A program made the translations under genes and the position numbers. Shown here in pieces: positions 54,005 to 60,125 of a stretch of DNA of 60,125 bases. The DNA is from a virus. Location: the IMG/VR virus record IMGVR_UViG_3300032245_000758, positions 1-60,125 of that record; one strand, 5' to 3'. Each line of letters begins with the position of its first letter. The first letter of the stretch is position 1. Under the pieces are notes generated by a model. The model was not told the DNA's origin. It was given only the letters and a program-made list of their open reading frames with translations, and did not search any database.

Positions 54005-54005
54005 A

Positions 54006-54725
54006 TTATTGATTAAATTGTTTTGTATCTCTTTCTTGTACTAATTGTGTATATTTTTTTGTTGGTGTGGGTACTCCCCCTAAACTATTGTATAATGCTT
54101 CCATATGACTCATTTGAACTTGAGCTACTTCTGCTTTTTCTCCTTTTTTAATATCGGTACTACCAAATCCACCTTCGCCTCGATTTGTAGAATCTAGTTC
54201 ATTTACCAATTCAAATTTTACATTTTCAACTTTTGTTACCTTGAGTTGACATACTTTATCACCTTTTTTATAAAGTTTTTCAATATTTGGTTTACCCGAT
54301 ACATACGTGTATAATGGAGAACCATCATTGGATAGATGTGGGTATAGATTATAATCTTCTGGTTGCCAAATATACTTAAAACGAAGCAATACTTCGCCAC
54401 GATAATCAGCATCAATCAGTCCAATACTATTAGCTAGTACCAAATTGTATTTACTAACACTACTACGAGGAAATGCTAGAATATCATAATCCAAATCAGT
54501 ATAACCAAAACTACTAAACTCTCGTTCTTTTTGTACAGCTAGTTTAAGATTGGTTTTATATTGAATATAGTCAATACGATTGTATGTACCATTCTCATAT
54601 AGTTCACCAACAATCTCTGGATCACTCGTAACAACTACATCGAAACCAGTAGCACGATCAGTACCTTTCTTTGGTAGATTTTCTACATCTTGATAATCTT
54701 CGTTTTTTAATACTTGAATCTTCAT
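54006..54725 (-). CDS. dut: dUTPase (trimeric, Dut family)
   Basis: All five dUTPase motifs are visible in the 239-residue protein: motif 1 GTDRATGFDVV, motif 2 PRSSVSKYN, motif 3 IGLIDADYRGEV, motif 4 KKGDKVCQL and motif 5 RGEGGFGSTD. It hydrolyses dUTP to dUMP, protecting DNA and feeding dTMP synthesis, as expected beside NrdAB. It is longer than the usual 150 residues, with inserts after motif 1 and between motifs 3 and 4. It sits between two glycosyltransferases, overlapping the upstream one by 4 nt, an odd place for a nucleotide enzyme. Confidence 0.88.
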   Translation of the reverse strand: MKIQVLKNEDYQDVENLPKKGTDRATGFDVVVTSDPEIVGELYENGTYNRIDYIQYKTNLKLAVQKEREFSSFGYTDLDYDILAFPRSSVSKYNLVLANSIGLIDADYRGEVLLRFKYIWQPEDYNLYPHLSNDGSPLYTYVSGKPNIEKLYKKGDKVCQLKVTKVENVKFELVNELDSTNRGEGGFGSTDIKKGEKAEVAQVQMSHMEALYNSLGGVPTPTKKYTQLVQERDTKQFNQ

Positions 54726-55687
54726 TGAATCGTTTGTTTAATAGCTTCTAGATTTACAGTATGCAAATCAAACCCTAACTTATCATTAGGTAATGATTTA
54801 ATATCATAACCAACTTCGGTGAAGATGTCAAATGGTTTAACTGGGGTAAAATTAGTTAGTGTGTAATCCATTGCTTTAATAAATTGATCACACATGTTTA
54901 AACTATTAATACCGCCTTCATTCATTGCCCATCTACGACCTTCTAATCCGTATTGTTCGCGTTTTTCACTGCCAACTAAGTACCAATAAGCAATAGCATC
55001 TGCAATATCTGTATAGTTGGTTAGATCATCCATGATATATGGAGTGGGAGGACTTCCTTGTAGATTTTGAACTTTGGTCCAGATTGGTTTAGCCCATACA
55101 CCATGTTTCTTATAACGACCTGTACTATTAGTACCAAATTCCAGATTAAATTCAACGGGTTTTCCTTCATCTGTAACGATTCCTAGTTGATCTTGTAAAC
55201 CACCTGTAACTGTAGCAATAACTGGAGTGCCGCACATAATAGCTTCAGCAATACTCAAACCAAAACCTTCATTAGAACTGACATTCGCAACCACATCAGC
55301 TAAATTATAGAATGATACCATTTCTTCTGGACTTCTACGAGATTCGTCCAATACTACTTTGTATTCTGGACAAATAGCTTGTACAGTAGCTACTAGATCT
55401 GTCCCTGCTTCACATACTTTATCTGTATGCATAATCAATGCACATTTCTTAGCTTGTTCTTGATCAATAGAAGAACAGAATGATTTAAATGCCATGATTA
55501 AATTGGCTGGATGTTTACGATGTGCATTTCTGCTGTTAAATGCTACAATAAAATTATATTCCCCATCTCCCAATAGATTTTTCTTTAACTTATTAACTGA
55601 AGAATCACCTTTTGGTAATGGTTTAAATTCATTGTTATTAATACCGTGAGGTACATAGTGTAATAGATGTTTTCCTTTTACTGGCAT
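54722..55687 (-). CDS. GT4 glycosyltransferase, donor (C-terminal) half
   Basis: The 321-residue protein lacks the usual N-terminal acceptor domain. It starts with a YVPHGINNNEF line and carries the donor-site motif SSNEGFGLSIAEAIMCGTPVI. It corresponds to the C-terminal part of a normal GT4 enzyme; the N-terminal half is the 55689 gene. The start ATG is 1 nt after that gene's stop, and AAGGAG lies 10 nt upstream inside it, so it has its own ribosome binding site. Confidence 0.75.
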   Translation of the reverse strand: MPVKGKHLLHYVPHGINNNEFKPLPKGDSSVNKLKKNLLGDGEYNFIVAFNSRNAHRKHPANLIMAFKSFCSSIDQEQAKKCALIMHTDKVCEAGTDLVATVQAICPEYKVVLDESRRSPEEMVSFYNLADVVANVSSNEGFGLSIAEAIMCGTPVIATVTGGLQDQLGIVTDEGKPVEFNLEFGTNSTGRYKKHGVWAKPIWTKVQNLQGSPPTPYIMDDLTNYTDIADAIAYWYLVGSEKREQYGLEGRRWAMNEGGINSLNMCDQFIKAMDYTLTNFTPVKPFDIFTEVGYDIKSLPNDKLGFDLHTVNLEAIKQTIQ

Positions 55688-55688
55688 A

Positions 55689-56240
55689 TTAAATGTTCTC
55701 CTTAATTAAATTTCCGTTAGTGTCAAAGTCTCCATAGATACTGGTACAGTTTTCTGGTCCAAGTACCCATTTATTGATATTATCCGTTTGTTTACTAATA
55801 GCAAACAAAGCATCACAACTCTTGTAGAATGGTTTATTCCACATTGGATATGGTAGATCATCCCAAATATCAAGATATGTTAGAGGAATCTTGCTTCGGA
55901 TTTGATGTTCGATGTTATACAACCATCCCCAGAAACGAGGATCTGTGAAGTGCATAATTGCGTCGGGTTTTTCTATAGCCATGATCTGATAAAGAATTTC
56001 TTCATCTCCATAACCATCGACAGGATATAATCTCAGATAGTTATCATTTCTACCATTGAGTTTATCGCATGCGTCTTTCATGTCTACAACTTTACCTGCT
56101 TCTGGGTGTTTAATAGCACCAGCAATTTGAACCCAATCATAATGATGAAGAGTGCCTAATACGAGTTCTCGACTCATTGTAGCTACACCACTATGCATTC
56201 TTAGATCATCACTTAATAATAATATCTTTTTCTTTTTCAT
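55689..56240 (-). CDS. GT4 glycosyltransferase, acceptor (N-terminal) half
   Basis: The 183-residue protein is a single Rossmann half: ILLLSDDLRMHSGVATMSRE (acceptor glycine loop), DAIMHFTDPRFWGW and PLTYLDIWDDLPYP, then DALFAISKQTDN. It ends at the linker where a GT-B protein would enter its donor half, which is supplied by the next gene in another frame. It overlaps the RHH gene by 4 nt. The pair may work as a two-subunit enzyme. Confidence 0.72.
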   Translation of the reverse strand: MKKKKILLLSDDLRMHSGVATMSRELVLGTLHHYDWVQIAGAIKHPEAGKVVDMKDACDKLNGRNDNYLRLYPVDGYGDEEILYQIMAIEKPDAIMHFTDPRFWGWLYNIEHQIRSKIPLTYLDIWDDLPYPMWNKPFYKSCDALFAISKQTDNINKWVLGPENCTSIYGDFDTNGNLIKENI

Positions 56241-56452
56241 TTAGATTCCTTTGATAATGAAAATGGAGCATTAAAACTTAACTTTTGAACGATACTTTCA
56301 CTAATTTCAGATTGAAATTTAATATCAGATAGATATTTTTCTAAACACTTATTTGCAAAGTCTTGAAAAGATATCTTACCTCTTATATTCAGTTCTTTAA
56401 ACTGATTATATAATTCTTGATTAAGTTTTACTGTTGTAACAAATTGATCCAT
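56237..56452 (-). CDS. Ribbon-helix-helix-like regulator (predicted)
   Basis: The 71-residue protein begins FVTTVKLNQELYNQFKELN (a beta strand, then the first helix), then GKISFQDFANKCLEKYL (second helix), the order of Arc/CopG-type ribbon-helix-helix DNA-binding proteins. The last 25 residues are polar. It is the first gene downstream of a near-palindrome at 56455-56484 and is coupled to the glycosyltransferase genes by a 4-nt overlap, so autoregulation of the leftward operon is a fair inference. Confidence 0.6.
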   Translation of the reverse strand: MDQFVTTVKLNQELYNQFKELNIRGKISFQDFANKCLEKYLSDIKFQSEISESIVQKLSFNAPFSLSKESK

Positions 56453-56454
56453 AA

Positions 56455-56484
56455 CATATGTACATATATAGATATATACATATG
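56455..56484 (-). promoter_or_regulatory. Candidate operator of the RHH protein
   Basis: An inverted repeat CATATGTA (56455-56462) and TACATATG (56477-56484) flanks an AT-rich, partly symmetric 14-nt centre. It ends 2 nt from the start codon of the RHH gene. RHH proteins often bind such repeats next to their own start. Simple AT symmetry is the alternative. Confidence 0.4.
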
Positions 56485-56495
56485 TGAGATATTAA

Positions 56496-57386
56496 TTATA
56501 ATTTAGTAGCTTTGCCATCACATGTTTTTTTATAATGAGTACAATACTTGCAGTTCTTTTTACCATTACCTGGCACTTTTATATATTGATTTGACTCATT
56601 ATAACTTCCATCCGGAGTAAATCCATAATCAAGAAACTCAACAAATGACTTGATCGATTCTTTGATAATAACCGGACCAGCTGCTGGTTTAAATATTTGA
56701 ATTCTGCTTTGGGGGAAAGATGCCTTTTCGTATAGTTTTCTTTTAACAATAAAGAACTCAACTTCAATATTATTGAGAGGAACATTAAACTTTTTACTAT
56801 AAACGCTCTTGTATAGATGTAATTGTGCAAGTTTACTTACATCTTCTTTCATATAACTGTTCCATCCACTACTAGATGTCTTGAAGTCGATGATACGATA
56901 ATATTCTTTATTTCTTTCTTTTAGAACGATATCAATAAACCCAACAAATTCTACGTTATTCTTAATTGGAATTTCCAATGGGATTTCGATGCCTACCAAT
57001 TCATAGTCTTTGGTTGGGAAATATTTCAATCTATTGGCCGATTTACAGAAAGTGTCGATAATGTCATTTCCATCAAAAATGAAGTCGGTAAATTCCTCTT
57101 CTTTTACATCTTTTACTTTTTTGATTTCTTCGTTGAATTTATCAAGAAACAACTTCTTTACATCCAAAGAATCAGCAACACTTACGCCTTCTTTATAGAG
57201 AGAGGTAAGGTATGTTTGAAATGCATGATGAATTGCTGTTCCAAACGTGGTATTGATGTTATCATCTTTAACTCGTAGATTTTTAACATAATCCAAATAC
57301 CATTTATGTGGGCATTTCAAAAATGTAGAATATTGGCTAAAGCTGACTCGTTTCTTTTTTATTTCTTTAATTTCTTCAATTGACAT
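56496..57386 (-). CDS. Cas4/AddB-like PD-(D/E)XK nuclease with Fe-S cysteines
   Basis: The 296-residue nuclease has the RecB-family set His53 (GTAIHHAF), Asp152 (FVGFIDIV) and Asp167-x-Lys169 (IIDFKTSS). Cys25 (KCPHKWY) and Cys279, Cys282 and Cys289 (CKYCTHYKKTC) match the four-cysteine iron-sulphur cluster of Cas4, AddB and Dna2-type nucleases. Such enzymes trim 5' ends at breaks and could work with UvsX. No CRISPR array or other Cas gene is near. Its promoter lies 6 nt from the ATG. It precedes the RHH gene by 43 nt and probably shares its transcript. Confidence 0.8.
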   Translation of the reverse strand: MSIEEIKEIKKKRVSFSQYSTFLKCPHKWYLDYVKNLRVKDDNINTTFGTAIHHAFQTYLTSLYKEGVSVADSLDVKKLFLDKFNEEIKKVKDVKEEEFTDFIFDGNDIIDTFCKSANRLKYFPTKDYELVGIEIPLEIPIKNNVEFVGFIDIVLKERNKEYYRIIDFKTSSSGWNSYMKEDVSKLAQLHLYKSVYSKKFNVPLNNIEVEFFIVKRKLYEKASFPQSRIQIFKPAAGPVIIKESIKSFVEFLDYGFTPDGSYNESNQYIKVPGNGKKNCKYCTHYKKTCDGKATKL

Positions 57387-57392
57387 TCTATC

Positions 57393-57420
57393 ATCTTAAT
57401 GTATAATTAATAAAAGTCAA
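57393..57420 (-). promoter_or_regulatory. Sigma70-like promoter of the Cas4-like gene and leftward cluster
   Basis: On the minus strand: TTGACT, 16 nt, TAAGAT. The -10 box ends 6 nt before the start codon at 57386, again implying a leaderless mRNA. It is the only clear promoter found for the leftward block. Confidence 0.6.
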
Positions 57421-57443
57421 TCTATAAAAACTATATATTGTAT

Positions 57444-58175
57444 ATGAAGAAATTTCTAACTATTCTATTGACAGTACTTAATCTACACGCTAATGATCTT
57501 TTTGTTTATGATACAAATGGACAAGTAGAATTAACCGAGGTAATTAATAACAAACTAAACATATTGCCTACTGCGGTTGGTAAAACCTATACTATAACTA
57601 ACAGTCTCAATATCAATACCACAAACTCCAGTGTATCATATATAGTACCATATCGTATTGCAGTGTTTCATAAAGAAAACACATCTACATACTTCAATCA
57701 AACAAGTACTGAGTATGTAAATGATTTTAAATTACCTGAAGTGGTTAAAGTCAAAGATGCAATGTTTAACTTTACTGTAAATGGGGAGTTGTATTGTGTC
57801 AGTGAGAGCACCAATGTAAATACTCTACTTACTTCACTGTGTAGTGTAGCGTTTGGCCAATCTACATTCTTTGTTAAATCTAACGAAAAATTTACACACT
57901 TGTATGTAGTTAGTGGTACAGTAACAGCGTTGGATAACAAATCAAAGAAGAAGAAAGAATTAAAATCTGGAGACTATTTGGTAGTTACCCCACAGGTTGT
58001 CATGAATGCTAGAGAAGCCAGTGTTACCAAGTTGGGTAATAGTTTTAGTGTTAAAGAAGTAGAAGATGAGGAAAAAGAAGTACATTCTAAAGAATTAAAT
58101 GTGCTTAAGTCTAAATTGGACAACACACTATTTGTCAATTACGGTCAAAATATTTTTGGTTTTAAATTAAAATGA
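57444..58175 (+). CDS. Exported protein with FecR-like domain
   Basis: ATG 57444 is used instead of a TTG at 57438. The first 17 residues (KKFLTILLTVLNLHA) form a signal peptide with cleavage near AND. The mature protein is beta-rich and includes THLYVVSGTVTALDNKSKKK followed by ELKSGDYLVVTPQ. This is the FecR/cupin-like pattern in which a strand, a basic turn and SGD.L are conserved. Phage-borne FecR-like proteins exist; their function is unknown. A C-terminal charged helix (EVEDEEKEVHSKEL) follows. With the 23787 gene it makes two exported proteins in this window. Confidence 0.62.
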   Translation: MKKFLTILLTVLNLHANDLFVYDTNGQVELTEVINNKLNILPTAVGKTYTITNSLNINTTNSSVSYIVPYRIAVFHKENTSTYFNQTSTEYVNDFKLPEVVKVKDAMFNFTVNGELYCVSESTNVNTLLTSLCSVAFGQSTFFVKSNEKFTHLYVVSGTVTALDNKSKKKKELKSGDYLVVTPQVVMNAREASVTKLGNSFSVKEVEDEEKEVHSKELNVLKSKLDNTLFVNYGQNIFGFKLK

Positions 58176-58399
58176 AATTAGATCATCTACAATCTCTTAC
58201 AGAAGACGAATTATCCATGTTGTGGTATTGTGTTAATAAAATTAACCCTCCAGTACTTGCTGGCGTTGAATTGGAACCATCATTATTTGTTACGATTAAA
58301 CATAAAACTCTGATGAATAGACTGTTATCGTGTGCTCAATATGTCAAAGATGAACATCGTGAAGTTTATGCTGGACTTGTGAATAAGTTGAAGGTATAA
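58172..58399 (+). CDS. Small helical protein, unknown
   Basis: The 75-residue product overlaps the exported protein gene by ATGA. It is helical and soluble-looking (HLQSLTEDELSMLWYCVNKI, later HREVYAGLVNKLKV), with no membrane segment or metal motif. It is not recognised. Its coupling to the exported gene suggests related timing, nothing more. Confidence 0.55.
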   Translation: MKLDHLQSLTEDELSMLWYCVNKINPPVLAGVELEPSLFVTIKHKTLMNRLLSCAQYVKDEHREVYAGLVNKLKV

Positions 58400-58453
58400 T
58401 AGAAAATATTCAGTCGTTTTATGTTCCGTTGCAATATATATTAATATAGTTAT

Positions 58454-58609
58454 ATGGGAAGAAAAAAACTTAATAGAACTGAAAATGAATTGCGAGAACA
58501 AAAACGAATTCGGGACAAAAAATATTACACTCGACATAAATCAAAAATTTTGCAAAAAAGAATGCAACGATATTGGAAAAATGTGGATAAAAAATTGTCC
58601 AATCTGTGA
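58454..58609 (+). CDS. Basic N-terminal piece of the homing endonuclease (frame-disrupted)
   Basis: The 51-residue frame starts MGRKKLNRTENELREQKRIR and continues KKYYTRHKSKILQKR, a very basic helical lead-in typical of phage homing endonucleases. It stops at 58607-58609. At the A6 run 58589-58594 a +1 change would join it to the next gene's CPIC zinc finger, giving one continuous protein of about 258 residues. So this is probably the true N-terminus of the 58485 gene, interrupted by an indel or read by frameshifting. Confidence 0.5.
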   Translation: MGRKKLNRTENELREQKRIRDKKYYTRHKSKILQKRMQRYWKNVDKKLSNL

Positions 58610-59231
58610 TGTAAAACAGTCTTATAAAAGCAAAAGGTCTTTTTGGAATGCAAATAAATTAAATTCCATTTGTAGATCTTGTAAAAATAAAGGAACGAAT
58701 AATCCTTTTTACGGAAAAAAACATACAACTGAACATAAAAATAAACTATCCGTTATTCAAAAAACAGAAGGATCTTTTAGATACAAACAGTTCGGCGGTA
58801 ATCCTAAAAAAATAGATAAAATTTGTAAAAAGTGTAGTTTTAAATTTAAAACCGTTTATTCAAATAAAAGTGTATATTGTTGTTACAAGTGCGCATTAAA
58901 AGATAATTTTGGTTTTATTTTTAACAAAATGACAAAACCTGAAATTGAAGTTGAAAAATATTTAAAAGATTCTAATATAGAATATAAATATAATTATGAA
59001 TTATGTGGTAAGTTATATGATTTTTATATACCATCTACTAATACTTTAATTGAAGTTGATGGAGTTTATTGGCACGGTAAAAATAAAAAATTAAATGAAT
59101 TAAATAAAACTCAGTTGAAAAATCATAAAAACGACAAAATAAAAACTAGACTTGCGAAGAAACACGGTTATAATTTAATTAGAATCTGGGAAGATGAGGT
59201 AAAAAATGTATCAAAATATATACGTAGATAA
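58485..59231 (+). CDS. Vsr/DUF559-type homing endonuclease with NUMOD3-like motif
   Basis: The frame is open from an ATG at 58485, but the first 36 residues look like out-of-frame read-through of the basic ORF at 58454. The domain order is zinc-ribbon CPICD...CRSCKNKG, a NUMOD3-like NPFYGKKHTTEHKNKLS, a second zinc-ribbon (CKKCSFKFKT...CCYKC), and a nuclease domain with IEVDGVYWHGK and a YNLIRIWEDEV end. The last part matches the Vsr/DUF559 fold used by EDxHD homing endonucleases. It abuts the polymerase gene, overlapping its start by 26 nt, a typical landing site beside a conserved target. Confidence 0.72.
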   Translation: MNCENKNEFGTKNITLDINQKFCKKECNDIGKMWIKNCPICDVKQSYKSKRSFWNANKLNSICRSCKNKGTNNPFYGKKHTTEHKNKLSVIQKTEGSFRYKQFGGNPKKIDKICKKCSFKFKTVYSNKSVYCCYKCALKDNFGFIFNKMTKPEIEVEKYLKDSNIEYKYNYELCGKLYDFYIPSTNTLIEVDGVYWHGKNKKLNELNKTQLKNHKNDKIKTRLAKKHGYNLIRIWEDEVKNVSKYIRR

Positions 59232-60125
59232 AAAAAATAATATTATTCACCTGTGGGACGACGGTAAAACCGGAAATTCTAGATACGTAACCGTTCCTTA
59301 TCGTCCATATGCTTATCGCAAACGTGAAGGCGGAATGTATCGTAGTATTTATGGCGATGAATTGGAGAAAGTGTATAAATTCAATCCAAAAGATCCATCA
59401 CTATTTGAAAGTGACGTTCCAGCAGAAACTCGTATTTTAATCGATGCTTATGAAGATAGTGATGAACCATCTGAGGGTCATCGTATTGTTTATCTGGATA
59501 TCGAAGTTAGTACTGAAGGTGGTTTTCCAAATGTAGAAGAAGCTGATAAAGAAATCACAGCTATTGCTATCTATGATAGTGTAACATCGAAATATACCGC
59601 ATTCATTCTTGATAAAGAATATAAACTAAAAGACTTTTCTAAAGACAACGTAGAAGTTCTAAGTTTTACTGAAGAAGATAGTTTGTTGATGCATTTTCTA
59701 ACCAAGTGGGAAGAAATTCAACCAACTATTAGTACTGGATGGAACAGTGATAACTTCGACATGCCATATCTGTTTCGTCGTATGAAAAATATTGTTGGTC
59801 CAAACAATGCAAAACGTTTGAGTCCAATTCAAGTTGCTTATGTCAATGACTGGAATAAGAAAGTCATTGTAGCTGGAGTAACACATTTGGATTATATGAC
59901 TCTTTACAAGAAGCTCAATATCAAACAAGAGGCAAGTTATGCTCTTGGAGCTATTGGTAAAAAGATCGTGGGTATGGAGAAGATTACCTATAAAGGCAGT
60001 TTGGATGATTTGTACAAAGCTGATATTCAGAAGTATATCGAATATAACTTGAACGACGTACAAATCATTGTTGCTTTGGAGAAGAAGTTACAGTTTATTG
60101 AATTAGCTAGGGCTATTTGTCATAA
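59206..60125 (+). CDS. 43: DNA polymerase gp43, family B, 5' part (runs off window)
   Basis: ATG 59206 has GAGGT 5 nt upstream. The visible 306 residues are the N-terminal and 3'-5' exonuclease domains. Exo I is YLDIEVS (D98, E100), Exo II is GWNSDNFDMPYL (N180, D185) and Exo III is YIEYNLNDV (Y280, D284). The proofreading site is therefore intact. The palm and fingers lie beyond the window. The start overlaps the end of the homing endonuclease gene. CGT arginine codons match the replication set. The full gene would be expected to reach about 850-900 residues, as in T4. Confidence 0.93.
   Translation, partial: MYQNIYVDKKNNIIHLWDDGKTGNSRYVTVPYRPYAYRKREGGMYRSIYGDELEKVYKFNPKDPSLFESDVPAETRILIDAYEDSDEPSEGHRIVYLDIEVSTEGGFPNVEEADKEITAIAIYDSVTSKYTAFILDKEYKLKDFSKDNVEVLSFTEEDSLLMHFLTKWEEIQPTISTGWNSDNFDMPYLFRRMKNIVGPNNAKRLSPIQVAYVNDWNKKVIVAGVTHLDYMTLYKKLNIKQEASYALGAIGKKIVGMEKITYKGSLDDLYKADIQKYIEYNLNDVQIIVALEKKLQFIELARAICH

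Noticed and set aside
33194-56452. Host-derived O-antigen or capsule locus from contaminating bacterial sequence
   Set aside because: The block is bounded on both sides by phage genes, contains dut and short tightly overlapping genes, and lacks wzx, wzy and ligase genes, so it reads as part of the phage genome.
56496-57386. CRISPR-Cas locus suggested by a Cas4-like nuclease
   Set aside because: No repeat-spacer array or other cas gene was seen in the window. Stand-alone Cas4-like nucleases are common in phages.
1-60125. tRNA genes
   Set aside because: No cloverleaf with a recognisable TpsiC arm and CCA-adjacent stem was noticed by eye. A tRNAscan-type search would be needed to exclude one completely.

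Overview
The window is a contiguous piece of a lytic, T4-like (Straboviridae-type or 'far-T4') myovirus genome. The evidence is a T4-style replisome: gp32-like SSB, UvsX, RNase H/FEN, gp41 helicase, a gp62-like clamp-loader subunit and a family B polymerase with an intact exonuclease domain. It also has T4-type baseplate/hub genes, aerobic NrdA/NrdB, a dUTPase, UvsE, and free-standing homing endonucleases at both edges. The DNA is strongly A+T rich. The host cannot be named. Many promoters of the TTGACA - 16/17 bp - TATAAT/TAAGAT type point to a sigma70-type host RNA polymerase, and no photosynthesis genes are present. All family assignments come from motifs and remembered family patterns, because no database search was possible.

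Layout. 1-112: C-terminus of an HNH endonuclease. 128-10892 (+): HxGH nucleotidyltransferase, then the tail module (gp26-like chaperone/baseplate protein with an apparent frameshifted extension, tape measure, tube-cap-like protein, LysM protein, large hub-like protein, small baseplate protein). 10929-12227 (+): a family-A-polymerase-like palm protein with its own promoter. 12255-14803 (+): two unknown genes. 14927-22939 (+): gene 32, uvsX, rnh, 41, nrdA, nrdB. 23098-33207 (+): accessory region with a His-tailed exported protein, a MoxR/VWA pair, a winged-helix-like protein, a DUF4338/DruA-like protein, a fibre-like protein, UvsE, small proteins, the clamp-loader subunit and a dNMP kinase. 33194-57386 (-): thirty consecutive leftward genes, mostly glycosyltransferases and sugar-activation enzymes, headed by a Cas4-like nuclease and a ribbon-helix-helix protein. 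57444-60125 (+): an exported FecR-like protein, a small ORF, a Vsr/DUF559-type homing endonuclease and the 5' part of DNA polymerase (runs off the window).

How it fits together. Early/replication genes sit behind sigma70-like promoters, and several of these lie only 6-11 nt from the start codon, which implies leaderless mRNAs. Gene 32 has a structured leader followed by an A/U-rich tract, resembling the T4 gene 32 autoregulatory operator. Structural genes instead follow AT-rich TATTTATA-type elements and prefer AGA arginine codons, whereas replication genes prefer CGT. The 23-kb leftward block looks like a complete glycan-building programme (nucleotide-sugar synthesis, about fifteen transferases, two methyltransferases) for decorating the virion, the DNA or the infected cell surface. 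It is the strongest candidate for an undescribed system here, together with the phage-borne palm-only polymerase, the gp26 frameshift and the DruA-like protein.
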